Positions 53,975 through 63,311 of a DNA stretch of 64,000 bases are shown here, in pieces. The notes beneath the pieces were generated by a model that ran no database searches, was not told where the DNA came from, and worked only from the letters and a program-made list of their open reading frames with translations. The stretch is taken from positions 1,736,001-1,800,000 of the forward strand of contig NZ_CP034447.1 in the NCBI RefSeq assembly GCF_003952485.1. Reading direction: 5' to 3'. Origin of the DNA: Mesorhizobium sp. M1E.F.Ca.ET.045.02.1.1 (lineage in GTDB: Bacteria > Pseudomonadota > Alphaproteobacteria > Rhizobiales > Rhizobiaceae). The stretch's first letter is position 1; each line of letters starts with the position of its first letter. The translations under genes were made by a program, and so were the position numbers.

Positions 53975-54814
53975 TCAGAGATCGTAAAAGCGGCGGATGA
54001 TGTCCCAGGCTTCGTCGGCGGTGTCGACGAAATCGATGATGTCCTGATCGCCCGGCGAGATGGTGCCTTGCTCGGCAAGGAAGTCGAGGTCGATCACCCT
54101 TTGCCAGAACGCCTTGCCGAACAGGATCACCGGCACGCGCTCCATGCGCCCGGTCTGGATCAGCGTCAGGGCTTCGAAGAACTCGTCCATCGTGCCGAAA
54201 CCGCCCGGAAACACCGCGACAGCCTTGGCGCGCATGACGAAATGCATCTTGCGGATGGCGAAATAGTGGAAGTTGAAGCAGAGCTCGGGCGTGACATAGG
54301 CGTTCGGCGCCTGCTCGTGCGGCAGCACGATGTTGAGGCCGATCGACGGCGCGCCGACATCGTCGGCGCCGCGGTTGCCGGCCTCCATCACGCCCGGTCC
54401 GCCGCCGGTGGCGACGACAAATTCGCGGTAGTAGGACGTGGCCGAGTGCTGCGAGCAGAGCCGGGCGAACTTGCGCGCTTCCTCGTAATATTTGCTGTTC
54501 AGCTCGAGGTTCTTCTTCTGCGTCTCGTTCTTGGCCGCCCAGGCGACGCCGCCCGGCTCCGGCAGCCTCGCGCCGCCGAACAGGATGACCGTCGAACGGA
54601 TGCCGCGCTCGGCCAGGATCATCTCCGGCTTCAGCAGCTCGAGCTGCAGACGCACTGGGCGCAATTCGCGCCGCGTCATGAAGTCGGGATCGTTCCAGGC
54701 CAGGCGATAGGTCTCGGCTCGCGTCTGCGGCGTATCCGGCACGCTCTTGGCGCGCTCCAGGTCCTCGTCCGAATGCGGCAGCGGCGTCCAACCCGCCTTT
54801 TCCATGGGTGTCAT
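53975..54814 (-). CDS. LOG-family protein (TIGR00730-like, nucleotide phosphoribohydrolase type)
   Basis: The 279-residue protein has the LOG family motifs GGGPGVMEAGNRGADD and PGGFGTMDEFFEALT (PGGxGTxxE), which in cytokinin-activating enzymes bind and cleave nucleoside monophosphates at the ribose. Older annotation calls such proteins lysine decarboxylases, which is wrong for this motif. The N-terminal extension of about 80 residues marks the longer bacterial subgroup. Whether it makes free cytokinin bases here is unknown. ATG at 54814 is used; GTG 54823 and ATG 54805 are alternatives. Confidence 0.88.
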   Translation of the reverse strand: MTPMEKAGWTPLPHSDEDLERAKSVPDTPQTRAETYRLAWNDPDFMTRRELRPVRLQLELLKPEMILAERGIRSTVILFGGARLPEPGGVAWAAKNETQKKNLELNSKYYEEARKFARLCSQHSATSYYREFVVATGGGPGVMEAGNRGADDVGAPSIGLNIVLPHEQAPNAYVTPELCFNFHYFAIRKMHFVMRAKAVAVFPGGFGTMDEFFEALTLIQTGRMERVPVILFGKAFWQRVIDLDFLAEQGTISPGDQDIIDFVDTADEAWDIIRRFYDL

Positions 54815-54957
54815 TGAGTCCACCGTTCCAATTCCCTTACTTGCGCCGTCCCATGACGCAGCCGCGATTGACCCTCATAAAGGCTTCACATAGGGTCCGC
54901 GCGATTTCAAAACAGGTTAAGGCTGAGCCCTTAACAGCTTTGTAATGGAGCAATTTC

Positions 54958-55812
54958 ATGTCCATGCCCGATCTGGCGAGCCTCGAAAAGACCATCGAAA
55001 AGGCCTTCGAGGAGCGCGATACGATTTCGACCGCGACCCGCGGCGAAACCCGCGACGCCATCCAGTCGGCGCTCGACCTGCTCGACCGCGGCGCGGTCCG
55101 CGTCGCCGAACGGCAGGACGACGGCAAGTGGCACGTCAACCAATGGCTGAAGAAGGCGGTGCTGCTCTCCTTCCGGCTGAACCCGATGGAGATCATCAAA
55201 GGCGGCCCGGGTCAGGCGGTCTGGTGGGACAAGGTGCCGTCGAAGTTCGACGGCTGGAGCGCCGTCGATTTCGAGAAGGCAGGCTTCCGCGCCGTGCCAT
55301 CCTCGGTCGTGCGCCGTTCGGCCTATGTGGCGCCGGGCGCGGTGCTGATGCCGTCCTTCGTCAATGTCGGCGCCTATGTCGATACGGGCACGATGGTCGA
55401 CACCTGGGCCTCGGTCGGCTCCTGCGCCCAGATCGGCAAGAACGTGCATCTTTCCGGCGGCGTCGGCATCGGCGGCGTGCTGGAGCCAATGCAGGCCGGC
55501 CCGACCATCATCGAGGACGATTGCTTCATCGGCGCGCGCTCCGAGGTGGTCGAAGGCTGCATCGTGCGTGAAGGCTCGGTGCTCGGCATGGGCGTGTTCA
55601 TCGGCCAATCGACCAAGATCGTCGACCGCGCTACCGGTGAGGTCTTCTATGGCGAGGTGCCGGCCAATTCCGTGGTGGTCGCCGGGTCGCTGCCGGGCAA
55701 GCCGCTGCCCAATGGCGAGCCCGGCCCCAGCCTCTACTGCGCCGTCATCGTCAAGCGCGTCGACGCCAAGACCCGTTCCAAAACCTCGATCAACGAATTG
55801 CTGCGCGATTGA
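54958..55812 (+). CDS. dapD: 2,3,4,5-tetrahydropyridine-2,6-dicarboxylate N-succinyltransferase
   Basis: The 284-residue enzyme adds succinyl from succinyl-CoA to tetrahydrodipicolinate in lysine and peptidoglycan precursor synthesis. It has the helical N-terminal domain ([20 protein letters not shown]), [20 protein letters not shown], and the left-handed beta-helix ([40 protein letters not shown]). dapE lies 2.6 kb downstream on the same strand, so the succinylase branch is used. Confidence 0.97.
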   Translation: MSMPDLASLEKTIEKAFEERDTISTATRGETRDAIQSALDLLDRGAVRVAERQDDGKWHVNQWLKKAVLLSFRLNPMEIIKGGPGQAVWWDKVPSKFDGWSAVDFEKAGFRAVPSSVVRRSAYVAPGAVLMPSFVNVGAYVDTGTMVDTWASVGSCAQIGKNVHLSGGVGIGGVLEPMQAGPTIIEDDCFIGARSEVVEGCIVREGSVLGMGVFIGQSTKIVDRATGEVFYGEVPANSVVVAGSLPGKPLPNGEPGPSLYCAVIVKRVDAKTRSKTSINELLRD

Positions 55813-55884
55813 TCTTTTCCGGAAACGGACGCACCTTCCGCCGGCGCGACGTTCCGCCGCGCTGGTTCAACACGGAGGGGCGTT

Positions 55885-56247
55885 ATGGACTGGAAATATC
55901 TGCTGACGAGTTTCGACGGCCGCATCAACCGCGCCAAGTTCTGGGCCGGCATCGGCATATTCATCGTCCTCGCTATTGTTGCCTTCATTCTCGATTCGAT
56001 CCTCGGCACACGGTTCACCACCGAAAGCGGCGGTGAGGTCGGCGTCATCGGCATCCTCGTTATGCTGGCCTCGATCTATTTCGCGATTGCGCTCTATGCC
56101 AAACGCTGGCACGACCGTAACAAGTCGGGCTGGTGGACATTGATCGGCCTCATACCAATCATCGGCGGCATCTGGCTGCTGATCGAACTCGGCATCCTCG
56201 AAGGCACCAGAGGCGCCAATCAATACGGACCGGACCCGCTTGCCTGA
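55885..56247 (+). CDS. DUF805 membrane protein 1
   Basis: The 120-residue protein shows the DUF805 pattern: the SFDGRINRAKFWAGIGIFIV start with conserved R-x-x-x-(F/Y)W, and KRWHDRNKSGWWTLIGLIPI near the end, followed by GTRGANQYGPDP. Three to four membrane segments are predicted. The function of DUF805 is unknown. The next gene is a second DUF805 member that begins inside its 3' end. Confidence 0.9.
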   Translation: MDWKYLLTSFDGRINRAKFWAGIGIFIVLAIVAFILDSILGTRFTTESGGEVGVIGILVMLASIYFAIALYAKRWHDRNKSGWWTLIGLIPIIGGIWLLIELGILEGTRGANQYGPDPLA

Positions 56248-56617
56248 AAAAGCAGATTTCATCTGGCTCTTCTTCAAAACCTCGGGCCGCGTCAGCCGCG
56301 CGGCCTATTTTCTCGGCGGATTGCTGGTGGCCCTCGCCCAGGCCTTCCCGCTCTACCGCTTCACGCTGGTGCCGGAAGGCTCGCCCGAGAGCAACATGTG
56401 GTCGTTCGTCTTCTTCCTGACCTTCCTCGCGTCGCTGTGGTCGAACATCGTGCTGGCGGTGAAGCGGCTGCATGACCTCGACAAACCCGGCATCGCGGCG
56501 CTGGTGTTGTTCGTTCCCGTCGTTTCGATCGTCGCGTTCCTGGTGCTTTGCCTGTTTCCAGGACAACCGGGGGCCAATCGCTACGGCAGCCGCACCAACG
56601 CGCCTTCCGATCGCTAG
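56240..56617 (+). CDS. DUF805 membrane protein 2
   Basis: The 125-residue protein starts at a TTG (56240) eight bases before the end of the first DUF805 gene. It has FFKTSGRVSRAAYFLGGLLV, the DUF805 VKRLHDLDKPGIAALVLFVP and PGQPGANRYGSR near the C-terminus. It is a diverged paralogue of its neighbour. Translational coupling suggests they form a heteromeric membrane unit. Confidence 0.88.
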   Translation: MPEKADFIWLFFKTSGRVSRAAYFLGGLLVALAQAFPLYRFTLVPEGSPESNMWSFVFFLTFLASLWSNIVLAVKRLHDLDKPGIAALVLFVPVVSIVAFLVLCLFPGQPGANRYGSRTNAPSDR

Positions 56618-56619
56618 TC

Positions 56620-57321
56620 ATGCGCTACCGCACCCTTGATCCGGAGCTGATCATCGAGACCGCCGAAAGGCTGGAGGAGCGCATCGGCGAGCGTTTCCCG
56701 GAAGCGGGCCTGCGCGGCGTTGCCGGCGAGCTGGTGTCGCTGTCGCGCGACCTGGCGAGGGCCGCCAAGGACCTGGAAGCGCCGATCTGGTGGCTGCGCA
56801 CCCTGATCGTCGGCGCGTTCGTCACCGGCGTCCTGGTGTTCCTGTTCGTCGGCACCATCCTGCCGCTCGACCGCATTTCGGGAGCCGACGACGCCGTGCA
56901 GTCGGTGCAGGGCATCGAGGCGACGATCAACACGGTCATCCTCGCGGTGCTTGGCTTCCTGGCGTTGATCCGCACCGAGGAGAGGATCAAGCGCAAGAAG
57001 GTCTTTCGGCGATTGCATGGGCTGCGCTCGCTGATCCATGTCATCGACATGCACCAGTTGACCAAGGACCCGGCGGCGTTGTCGGCGAACTTCAAGCCGA
57101 CCTCGCACTCGCCCAGCCGCATCAGCAATCCGGCCGACCTCGCGCGCTATCTCGACTATTGCTCGGAGATGCTGTCGATCACCGGCAAGATCGCGGCGCT
57201 GTTTGCCCAATCGGTCAACGACGACGTGGTCATCGACGGCGTCAACGACATCGAAAACCTGAGCTCGAACCTGTCGCGCAAGATCTGGCAGAAGATCACG
57301 CTGATCGAGGGCCGCCACTGA
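56620..57321 (+). CDS. Membrane protein of unknown function
   Basis: The 233-residue protein has two membrane segments (about 62-83, WWLRTLIVGAFVTGVLVFLF, and about 105-122, INTVILAVLGFLALIRTEER) between a helical N-terminus and a cytoplasmic C-terminal domain with ARYLDYCSEMLSITGKIAAL. I do not recognise the family. It starts two bases after the second DUF805 gene, so it is part of that operon. Its last 26 bases overlap the 3' end of panE on the other strand. Confidence 0.82.
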   Translation: MRYRTLDPELIIETAERLEERIGERFPEAGLRGVAGELVSLSRDLARAAKDLEAPIWWLRTLIVGAFVTGVLVFLFVGTILPLDRISGADDAVQSVQGIEATINTVILAVLGFLALIRTEERIKRKKVFRRLHGLRSLIHVIDMHQLTKDPAALSANFKPTSHSPSRISNPADLARYLDYCSEMLSITGKIAALFAQSVNDDVVIDGVNDIENLSSNLSRKIWQKITLIEGRH

Positions 57322-58330
57322 CGGCGTCCGGGCTGAGGCCCGGCGGGCCGCGCTTTTCCGCTTCCGCCTGACGCACCAGCGCCGCGACGCGCTCAATCGT
57401 CGGCGCCGGCGTGCCCGTCTGTTTCGCCAGACCGAGCACCGCACCCTGCAATTCGTCGATCTCGGTCGGGCGGCCGCGCTCGAGATCGTCCCACATCGAG
57501 GAGCGCGCTTGCGGATCGATCGCCAGCATGCGCCGCGCCAGAAGTCCGAACAGCCAGTCGGGCAGCCTCAGCACTTTCGGCAGCAGCGACGGCGGCGGGC
57601 CGGCGATCCGCGCCGGCGCAATGCCGGCCGCCTTCATCGCCGCGAGCGCCTCGTCGATCTGCTTGGCCAGGATGACGCGCCAGCGGCGGTCGGCCAGCTC
57701 GCGCGCCAGCGGCAGCCCGGAGAGCGCCACAAGCGCGTTGTTGAGGTTCATCAGGAGCTTGCTCCACAGAACCGCCTTCATGTCGGAATGGGCCTCGACC
57801 CCAAGCCCTTCGACGTCGAGCAGGCCAGCGAGCCCGTCCACACCATCCTCGACCATAACCTTGCCGTCGCTCGCGCGATGGACCCGAAATGGCGTCTCGC
57901 CATCGGGCGACTGCACGACGTTGAACGGCACCATGCCTGCAAGCACGCGCCGTAACGGGAGTTCGGCCCGCAACTTGTCCGCATTGCCGACGCCGTTCTG
58001 CAGGCTGACCACAATGGCATCGGGGCCGGCATGGGCCGCGACAAGCGCCGCCATCTCCTCGGTCGCGCCGCTCTTCACCGAGACGAGAACGATATTGGCG
58101 TTGCGCAGGGCCATCGCGGGATCGTCGGTGACCGCGAGCGCCTCGGGGTCAATGCGGCGATCGCGGCCGTCGAGATCGCTGATCCGAAGCCCATCCTTGC
58201 GCATGGCCTCGACGATGCGGCCGCGTCCCAGGAAATTCACCTTTCGCCCGGCGAGCGCCAGGCAGCCGCCGACATAGCAGCCGATGCTGCCGGCGCCGGC
58301 AATCGCGATCGTCTTTGCTGCATTGGCCAT
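57296..58330 (-). CDS. panE: 2-dehydropantoate 2-reductase
   Basis: The 344-residue protein has the NADPH-binding start IAIAGAGSIGCYVGGCLALA, the VSVKSGATEEMAALV segment and the ApbA C-terminal domain with SKLLMNLNNALVALSGLPLA, whose lysine and asparagine bind ketopantoate, and SSMWDDLERGRPTEIDELQG. It reduces ketopantoate to pantoate for coenzyme A. Ketopantoate reductase-like paralogues of other function exist. ATG at 58330 follows GGAGGGGG. It is convergent with, and overlaps by 26 bases, the membrane protein gene at 56620. Confidence 0.9.
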   Translation of the reverse strand: MANAAKTIAIAGAGSIGCYVGGCLALAGRKVNFLGRGRIVEAMRKDGLRISDLDGRDRRIDPEALAVTDDPAMALRNANIVLVSVKSGATEEMAALVAAHAGPDAIVVSLQNGVGNADKLRAELPLRRVLAGMVPFNVVQSPDGETPFRVHRASDGKVMVEDGVDGLAGLLDVEGLGVEAHSDMKAVLWSKLLMNLNNALVALSGLPLARELADRRWRVILAKQIDEALAAMKAAGIAPARIAGPPPSLLPKVLRLPDWLFGLLARRMLAIDPQARSSMWDDLERGRPTEIDELQGAVLGLAKQTGTPAPTIERVAALVRQAEAEKRGPPGLSPDAVSGGPRSA

Positions 58331-58446
58331 GCGATCACCCCCTCCTGGCTCGCAACTATACGACATGACAACCATATTGTCGGCGGCATGGCCGACGATC
58401 ATCTGCCGGCGTGACAGACCTACTGCTTTCGACTATCGCTTTGCCC

Positions 58447-59646
58447 ATGAAATTGCCGACCGACCCCGCCCGGAACCTTGCCGCCCTGATCCGCTGCCCT
58501 TCCGTGACGCCCGCCGAGGGCGGCGCGTTGCGGACGCTGGAGGACATGCTGAAGCCGCTCGGCTTCTCGGTCGAGCGGCCGGTCTTCTCGGAAGACGGCA
58601 CGCCGGACATCGAAAACCTCTATGCGCGCCGCTCGGGCAACGGCCCGCATCTGATGTTTGCCGGCCATACCGACGTCGTGCCGGTCGGCGACGAGGCGGC
58701 CTGGACGCATCCGCCCTTTGCCGCCGAGATCGCCAATGGCGAGATGTACGGGCGCGGCGCTGTCGACATGAAGGGCGGCATCGCCTGCTTCATCGCCGCG
58801 GTGGCGCGCCATATCGACAAGAATGGCGGGCCGAAAGGCTCGGTGTCGCTGCTGATCACCGGCGACGAGGAGGGCCCGGCCATCAACGGCACGACGAAGC
58901 TCCTCGATTGGGCGGCCGCCAAGGGCGAGAAATGGGACGCCTCGATCGTCGGCGAGCCGACCAATCCGGACACGCTCGGCGACATGATCAAGATCGGCCG
59001 GCGCGGCTCGCTCTCCGGCAGCGTCATCGTCAATGGCCGCCAGGGCCACGCCGCCTATCCGCAGCTTGCCGACAACCCGGTGCGCGGACTGATGGGCCTG
59101 GTCGACGCGCTGCTCCATCCGGTGTTCGACAAGGGAACGAAGGATTTCCAGCCGACCAATCTGGAAGTGACGTCGATCGATGTCGGCAATCCGGCGACCA
59201 ACGTCATCCCGGCCAAGGCCACCGCCACGTTCAACATCCGCTTCAACGACGCTTGGGATGCCGAAACGATCCAGGCCGAGATCCACAATCGCCTCGACCG
59301 GGCGGCCGGGCGCAAGAAATACCGGCCGGGCAAGAAGACGCCGGTTGACTATGAGCTTGTCTGGCGCGACCGGCCAAGCCATGTCTTCCTCACCCGCGAC
59401 GAAAAGCTGATCGACACGCTGAGCACGTCGGTTGCGGCCGTGGTCGGCAAGACGCCGGCGCTTTCGACCTCCGGCGGCACGTCGGATGCACGCTTCATCA
59501 AGGATTACTGCCCGGTGGTCGAGTTCGGCCTGGTCGGAAAGACCATGCACATGGTCGACGAGCGCGTGGCGCTTGCCGACCTCGAGACGCTGACCCAAAT
59601 CTACGAACGTTTCATCGAAGACTGGTTCGGACAGGGCCTCGCGTGA
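58447..59646 (+). CDS. dapE: Succinyl-diaminopimelate desuccinylase
   Basis: The 399-residue zinc peptidase removes succinate from N-succinyl-LL-diaminopimelate. Metal ligands and catalytic residues are in [25 protein letters not shown] and TGDEEGP, with the dimerisation-domain His in GRQGHAAYP and the late ligand in the [13 protein letters not shown] region. ATG at 58447 ([14 protein letters not shown]) is the usual start; a GTG at 58411 would add twelve residues. Its stop overlaps the next gene (GTGA). Confidence 0.97.
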   Translation: MKLPTDPARNLAALIRCPSVTPAEGGALRTLEDMLKPLGFSVERPVFSEDGTPDIENLYARRSGNGPHLMFAGHTDVVPVGDEAAWTHPPFAAEIANGEMYGRGAVDMKGGIACFIAAVARHIDKNGGPKGSVSLLITGDEEGPAINGTTKLLDWAAAKGEKWDASIVGEPTNPDTLGDMIKIGRRGSLSGSVIVNGRQGHAAYPQLADNPVRGLMGLVDALLHPVFDKGTKDFQPTNLEVTSIDVGNPATNVIPAKATATFNIRFNDAWDAETIQAEIHNRLDRAAGRKKYRPGKKTPVDYELVWRDRPSHVFLTRDEKLIDTLSTSVAAVVGKTPALSTSGGTSDARFIKDYCPVVEFGLVGKTMHMVDERVALADLETLTQIYERFIEDWFGQGLA

Positions 59647-60254
59647 CCATGCTTTCGGCAGACGAAACCTACGCTTCGCTGGCCGGCGCCTGGCGGCTGA
59701 TGTTCGGCAAGGCCGACGGGCTGCGCATGCTCGATCTGTCGGCGGACGGTTTCTGGAACTCCTTCTTCGGTATCGTCGTAGCGTTGCCTGCGCTGATCGT
59801 CGGCTGGGTCGGCATCGCCAACGAGATCGGCGATCCGAACGCATTCGCCGGCCGCCTCGGCATGCTTCTGAGACTGGCTGCGGTTGATATCGGCTCCTGG
59901 GTGCTGCCGCTGGTGGCGCTTGCGCTGGTCGCGCCGCGCGCCGGCATCGGCGGCCGCTTCGTCCACTACGTCGTCGCCTCCAACTGGGCCTCCGCGATCA
60001 TTGCCTGGCTGATGCTGCCTTCGGCATTGCTCAGGCTCTTCCTGCCTTCGACCAACGAGGTCAGCGGACTGGTCTCGCTGCTTCTGTTCGCGCTATCGAT
60101 GGTGCTGACCTGGCGCATGACCAACGCGGCGATCGGCAAGGGAGCTGCCGTCGGCACCGCGGTGTTCGTCGGCATGTTCGTGGCCTCGCTGATCGTCCTG
60201 TTCGGGCTGCAGGCGCTGCTCGGCATCGACATTCCGAACGGCACGACGGGCTGA
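59643..60254 (+). CDS. Conserved membrane protein of unknown function
   Basis: The 203-residue protein has about five hydrophobic segments (for example [72 protein letters not shown]). The start GTG overlaps the dapE stop by four bases. I do not recognise the family. Coupling to dapE suggests co-transcription but gives no function. Confidence 0.82.
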   Translation: MTMLSADETYASLAGAWRLMFGKADGLRMLDLSADGFWNSFFGIVVALPALIVGWVGIANEIGDPNAFAGRLGMLLRLAAVDIGSWVLPLVALALVAPRAGIGGRFVHYVVASNWASAIIAWLMLPSALLRLFLPSTNEVSGLVSLLLFALSMVLTWRMTNAAIGKGAAVGTAVFVGMFVASLIVLFGLQALLGIDIPNGTTG

Positions 60255-60335
60255 TCCCTCGAACCAACATTTTTCGATCCGTGTCATTGCTTCAGATTTG
60301 AATTCCGCCCTCGTCCTTACCCGTCCGACGTTTGG

Positions 60336-60516
60336 CGCCGCCCCTCACCTGCCTGCCGGCATCCTCTCCCCGTATCGTGACGGGGAGAGGGGCGCTCTCA
60401 TCGCCGGTTTCGCCAGTCTCCAGCGTTGCAAGAAAGGGGTGCCGAGGCCGCGGGCAGCCTCCTTGTCCCAGTCACTTTACGGGGAGAAGGTGCCGGTAGG
60501 GGGATGAGGGGCGGCG
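60336..60516. repeat. Dispersed palindromic intergenic repeat, family A copy
   Basis: GCCGCCCCTCACCTGCCTGC and CCGGCATCCTCTCCCCGTA are inverted in GGGGAGAAGGTGCCGGTAGG and GGATGAGGGGCGGC. A small inner hairpin CTCTCCCCGTATCGTGACGG-GGAGAG is seen. It fills the spacer 60255-60603 between the membrane protein gene and truA, where no gene is visible. Confidence 0.7.
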
Positions 60517-60603
60517 TCGACGCAGACAATTGGCCACCTCCCTCCAGCATAAGCAGGAATGCTCACGCTATTGACCGGCGTCATCGGCCGCGAAACCGAT
60601 GTT

Positions 60604-61368
60604 TCACCCAGCCGTGTCCGTCTCCGGATAGTCCACCCCGACGAGAAACAGCCCATCCGGCGGCGCCACCTGGCCGCAGGCGGCGCGATCGCGCGCTTCG
60701 AGCGCCGCCTTGAGATCGGCGGCGCTCCAGGAGCCGTCGCCGACACGCCTGAGCGACCCAACCATCGAGCGCACCTGGTTGTGCAGGAAGGAGCGCGCCG
60801 AGGTCCGCACCTCGATGAGATCGCCGACGCGGCTGACGTCGAGACGCGCCAGCGTTCGGACCGGGCTCTCGGCCTGGCACTGGGTGGAGCGGAAGGTGGT
60901 GAAATCGTGCCGCCCGAGCAGCACCTTCGCCGCCTCGTGCATGGCCGCGGCGTCGAGTCGCTTCGGCACCCACCAGACCTTGCCCTTTTCCAGCGCGGAA
61001 GGCGCGCGACGGTTGAGGATGCGGTAGAGATAGTGGCGGCCTGTGGCCGAAAAACGCGCGTCGAAATCGTCTGCGACGACCCCCGCCTTGAGGATGGCGA
61101 TGCGCGCGCCGGCCGCCTGCAGATGGGCGTTGAGGGCATCGCGCACCTTGTCGCCCGCCCAGGCTTTGGCGAGATCGACATGCGCCACCTGGGCGGTGGC
61201 GTGCACGCCGGCATCGGTGCGGCCGGCGGCACGCAGTCTTACCTCTTCGCCGCAGAACCTTGCGATCGCCTGCTCAATCGCCTGCTGCACCGAAGGCTGG
61301 TCCGCCTGATGCTGCCAGCCGGCGAATTGGCTGCCGTCATATTCGATATCGAGCCGAAAACGCGGCAT
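60604..61368 (-). CDS. truA: tRNA pseudouridine(38-40) synthase
   Basis: The 254-residue enzyme converts uridines 38-40 of the tRNA anticodon arm to pseudouridine. Catalytic Asp52 is in [12 protein letters not shown], and the N-terminal [20 protein letters not shown] and the [16 protein letters not shown] segment complete the family pattern. It lies downstream of fmt and the GNAT gene on the same strand, as in other rhizobia. Confidence 0.97.
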   Translation of the reverse strand: MPRFRLDIEYDGSQFAGWQHQADQPSVQQAIEQAIARFCGEEVRLRAAGRTDAGVHATAQVAHVDLAKAWAGDKVRDALNAHLQAAGARIAILKAGVVADDFDARFSATGRHYLYRILNRRAPSALEKGKVWWVPKRLDAAAMHEAAKVLLGRHDFTTFRSTQCQAESPVRTLARLDVSRVGDLIEVRTSARSFLHNQVRSMVGSLRRVGDGSWSAADLKAALEARDRAACGQVAPPDGLFLVGVDYPETDTAG

Positions 61369-61391
61369 GCCAGATCTACTTTGGTCCTCGC

Positions 61392-61898
61392 CTAAGCAGC
61401 GAGCGCGGTGAAGGCCGAAGCGTAGACCAGCTTGCCGGTCTCGGGCGCGTCGCCCCAGGCAAGGGCCTGCAGCGCTTCGCCCTGGTACTCGCTCTCGAAC
61501 CTTTCGGCGCGGGCATGGGTGTAACCGAAGCGGCCGTAATAGGCCGGATCGCCGAGCACCACGGCCAGCGTCTCACCGGCCTCCTTGAGGCGGACATGCG
61601 CCTCGCGGATCAGCGCGCCGCCAATGCCTGTGCCATGGAAGGACGGCTCGACCGCCAGCGGCGCCAGCGCCAGCGCCGGGAAGCGCTTGCCGCCGTTCTG
61701 CACGAAAAGCCTGGAAAACAGGATATGGCCGACGACCTGGCCGTCCTCTTCCGCAACCAGCTCGACGACGGTGTCGCCGCCGGCGACCAGCGCGTCGACC
61801 AGGCCGGCCTCGGCCCGCTGGCCGAAGGCATGCTCTTCGACGAGGCGGATCGCCTCGCGATCCCGCGGCGTCGCCGCGCGTATCGACATCATGCTCAT
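61392..61898 (-). CDS. GNAT-family N-acetyltransferase
   Basis: The 168-residue protein has the acetyl-CoA site [20 protein letters not shown] (motif A, Q/RxxGxG/A type) and a later [20 protein letters not shown] typical of the YhbS-like subgroup. The acceptor is unknown. It is coupled to fmt: its ATG overlaps the fmt stop by four bases (ATGA). Confidence 0.92.
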   Translation of the reverse strand: MSMMSIRAATPRDREAIRLVEEHAFGQRAEAGLVDALVAGGDTVVELVAEEDGQVVGHILFSRLFVQNGGKRFPALALAPLAVEPSFHGTGIGGALIREAHVRLKEAGETLAVVLGDPAYYGRFGYTHARAERFESEYQGEALQALAWGDAPETGKLVYASAFTALAA

Positions 61899-62830
61899 TT
61901 GAGTTTCGTTCCTTTTTCGATCTTGGCCCCGCGCAGAAACTCCTGCGCGGCGGCGGGCCTTCCGCCCGCCCGTTGAACTTCGACCAGCCTGACCGCGCCT
62001 GACCCGCAGGCGACCGTCAGCCGGTCATCGAGAATTCCTCCCGACTCGCCGACGCCATCGGAAAGCGTCGAGCGAAGCAGTTTCAGCCGCTCCATGCGGC
62101 CGCCAATTTCGACCTCGCACCACGCGCCCGGAAAGGGCGAGAGGCCGCGGATGTGATTGTGGACTTCGCCGGCAGGCCGCGTCCAGTCTACGCGTGTCTC
62201 CGATTTATCGATTTTTCGGGCGTAGGTCACCCCTTCCGTCGCCTGTTGGGTAAATGTCAGACAATTTATCCCCAACTGCGCGAGCGCTTGCACCATCAGC
62301 GAGGCGCCTTGAGCCATCAGGCGGTCATGCAGCTCGCCGGCGGTCATATCGGGTCCGATGGCGCATTTTTCAACCAATGCCACCGGACCGGTGTCCAAAC
62401 CTTCTTCCATGCGCATCACCATCATGCCGGTCTCGGCATCGCCAGCCATGATGGCGCGCTGGATGGGAGCAGCACCGCGCCAACGCGGCAAAAGTGAGGC
62501 GTGACCGTTGAGGCAGCCAAGCCTGGTTGCCTCCAAAACCGGCTTCGGCAGGAGCAGGCCATAGGCGACGACCACGGCGACATCGGCCCGCAAGGCGGCA
62601 AAAGCCTGCTGCTCGGCCTCGCCTTTCAGCGACGTCGGCGTCCGCACCTCGAGGCCGAGCCGCTCCGCCTCGCGCTGCACCGGCGAGGGCGTCAGTTCCA
62701 GCCCGCGCCGGCCGGCGGCGCGCGGCGGCTGCGTGTAGACGGCCGCGATCTCGTGGCCGGCCTCGGCGATGGCGCGTAGCGTCGGCACAGAAAAATCCGG
62801 CGTGCCCATGAAGATGACGCGAAGGGGCAT
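61895..62830 (-). CDS. fmt: Methionyl-tRNA formyltransferase
   Basis: The 311-residue enzyme formylates initiator Met-tRNA. It shows [16 protein letters not shown], the formyl-THF site with [20 protein letters not shown] (Asn and His of the catalytic set) and EEGLDTGPV, plus the C-terminal OB-like domain. ATG at 62830 is chosen from two in-frame starts. It belongs with def upstream; the two are separated here by a broken toxin-antitoxin locus. Confidence 0.97.
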   Translation of the reverse strand: MPLRVIFMGTPDFSVPTLRAIAEAGHEIAAVYTQPPRAAGRRGLELTPSPVQREAERLGLEVRTPTSLKGEAEQQAFAALRADVAVVVAYGLLLPKPVLEATRLGCLNGHASLLPRWRGAAPIQRAIMAGDAETGMMVMRMEEGLDTGPVALVEKCAIGPDMTAGELHDRLMAQGASLMVQALAQLGINCLTFTQQATEGVTYARKIDKSETRVDWTRPAGEVHNHIRGLSPFPGAWCEVEIGGRMERLKLLRSTLSDGVGESGGILDDRLTVACGSGAVRLVEVQRAGGRPAAAQEFLRGAKIEKGTKLK

Positions 62831-62849
62831 TTTTCCCGCAATCCTATTT

Positions 62850-62967
62850 TCAGGCGTCCGCTTCAAACGGATTTACGAGCTTCAGGTCAAGCCCGGCGAA
62901 GTCCCGGACGTTGTGGGTCCCCGGCATTGCTTGCTTCAGAGATGATGTTGGTATCGAGGACGATCAA
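62850..62967 (-). pseudogene. Remnant of a VapC/FitB-type PIN-domain toxin, internally deleted
   Basis: Directly behind the antitoxin gene, TTG at 62967 reads LIVLDTNIISEAS, the N-terminal strand of PIN toxins with its catalytic Asp in LDTN. A different frame then reads [20 protein letters not shown] up to TGA at 62850, the typical C-terminus of VapC/FitB. Only about 118 of the expected 420 bases are left, and the two ends are out of frame, so about 300 bases including the catalytic acidic centre have been deleted. The toxin is dead. Confidence 0.85.
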
Positions 62968-63245
62968 TCGAAGTCCTCGAGCCGACGGCCGAAATCGCGT
63001 TTTCGTTCCGCTTCGATCTTGTCCAATATCCCGGCAAACTCATCATCGATCGCATTCTCGGCCGCGAAGGCTGAGCGAACGGCGTCCCAGGCGGAAAGAT
63101 CCGACTTCGGCTTCCTGTCGTCGACTATGCCCCTGCGCAGAAGATCGATCGCCTTGCCGGACAGGCTCTGGCCAGCGCTTCGCGCCGCCTGCTCGATCTC
63201 CCGCTTCAAAGGCTCGGGAATGTTTCTGATCAACATGTCGCCCAT
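62964..63245 (-). CDS. FitA/VapB-like ribbon-helix-helix antitoxin (orphan)
   Basis: The 93-residue protein has an N-terminal ribbon-helix-helix (MLIRNIPEPLKREIEQAARS, then GQSLSGKAIDLLRRGI) and a C-terminal toxin-neutralising region (AFAAENAIDDEFAGILDKIE). ATG at 63245 follows TTGGAGG. The toxin gene that starts at its stop codon is a deleted remnant, so the antitoxin now has no local partner. A perfect palindrome upstream is the likely autoregulatory operator. Confidence 0.88.
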   Translation of the reverse strand: MGDMLIRNIPEPLKREIEQAARSAGQSLSGKAIDLLRRGIVDDRKPKSDLSAWDAVRSAFAAENAIDDEFAGILDKIEAERKRDFGRRLEDFD

Positions 63246-63260
63246 CAGAGCCTCCAAATC

Positions 63261-63277
63261 TGATATCGTTGATATCA
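63261..63277. promoter_or_regulatory. Palindromic operator of the antitoxin gene
   Basis: TGATATC-GTT-GATATCA is a perfect seven-base inverted repeat with a three-base spacer. It starts 16 bases upstream of the antitoxin ATG, in the position of its core promoter, as expected for antitoxin autorepression. Confidence 0.75.
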
Positions 63278-63311
63278 TAGTTGAGGCAAGCTGCCCAAGC
63301 CGGCAGGGCTG

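Noticed and set aside
53975..54814. Lysine decarboxylase
   Set aside because: The PGGxGTxxE motif marks the LOG phosphoribohydrolase group; the old name comes from a mistaken annotation.
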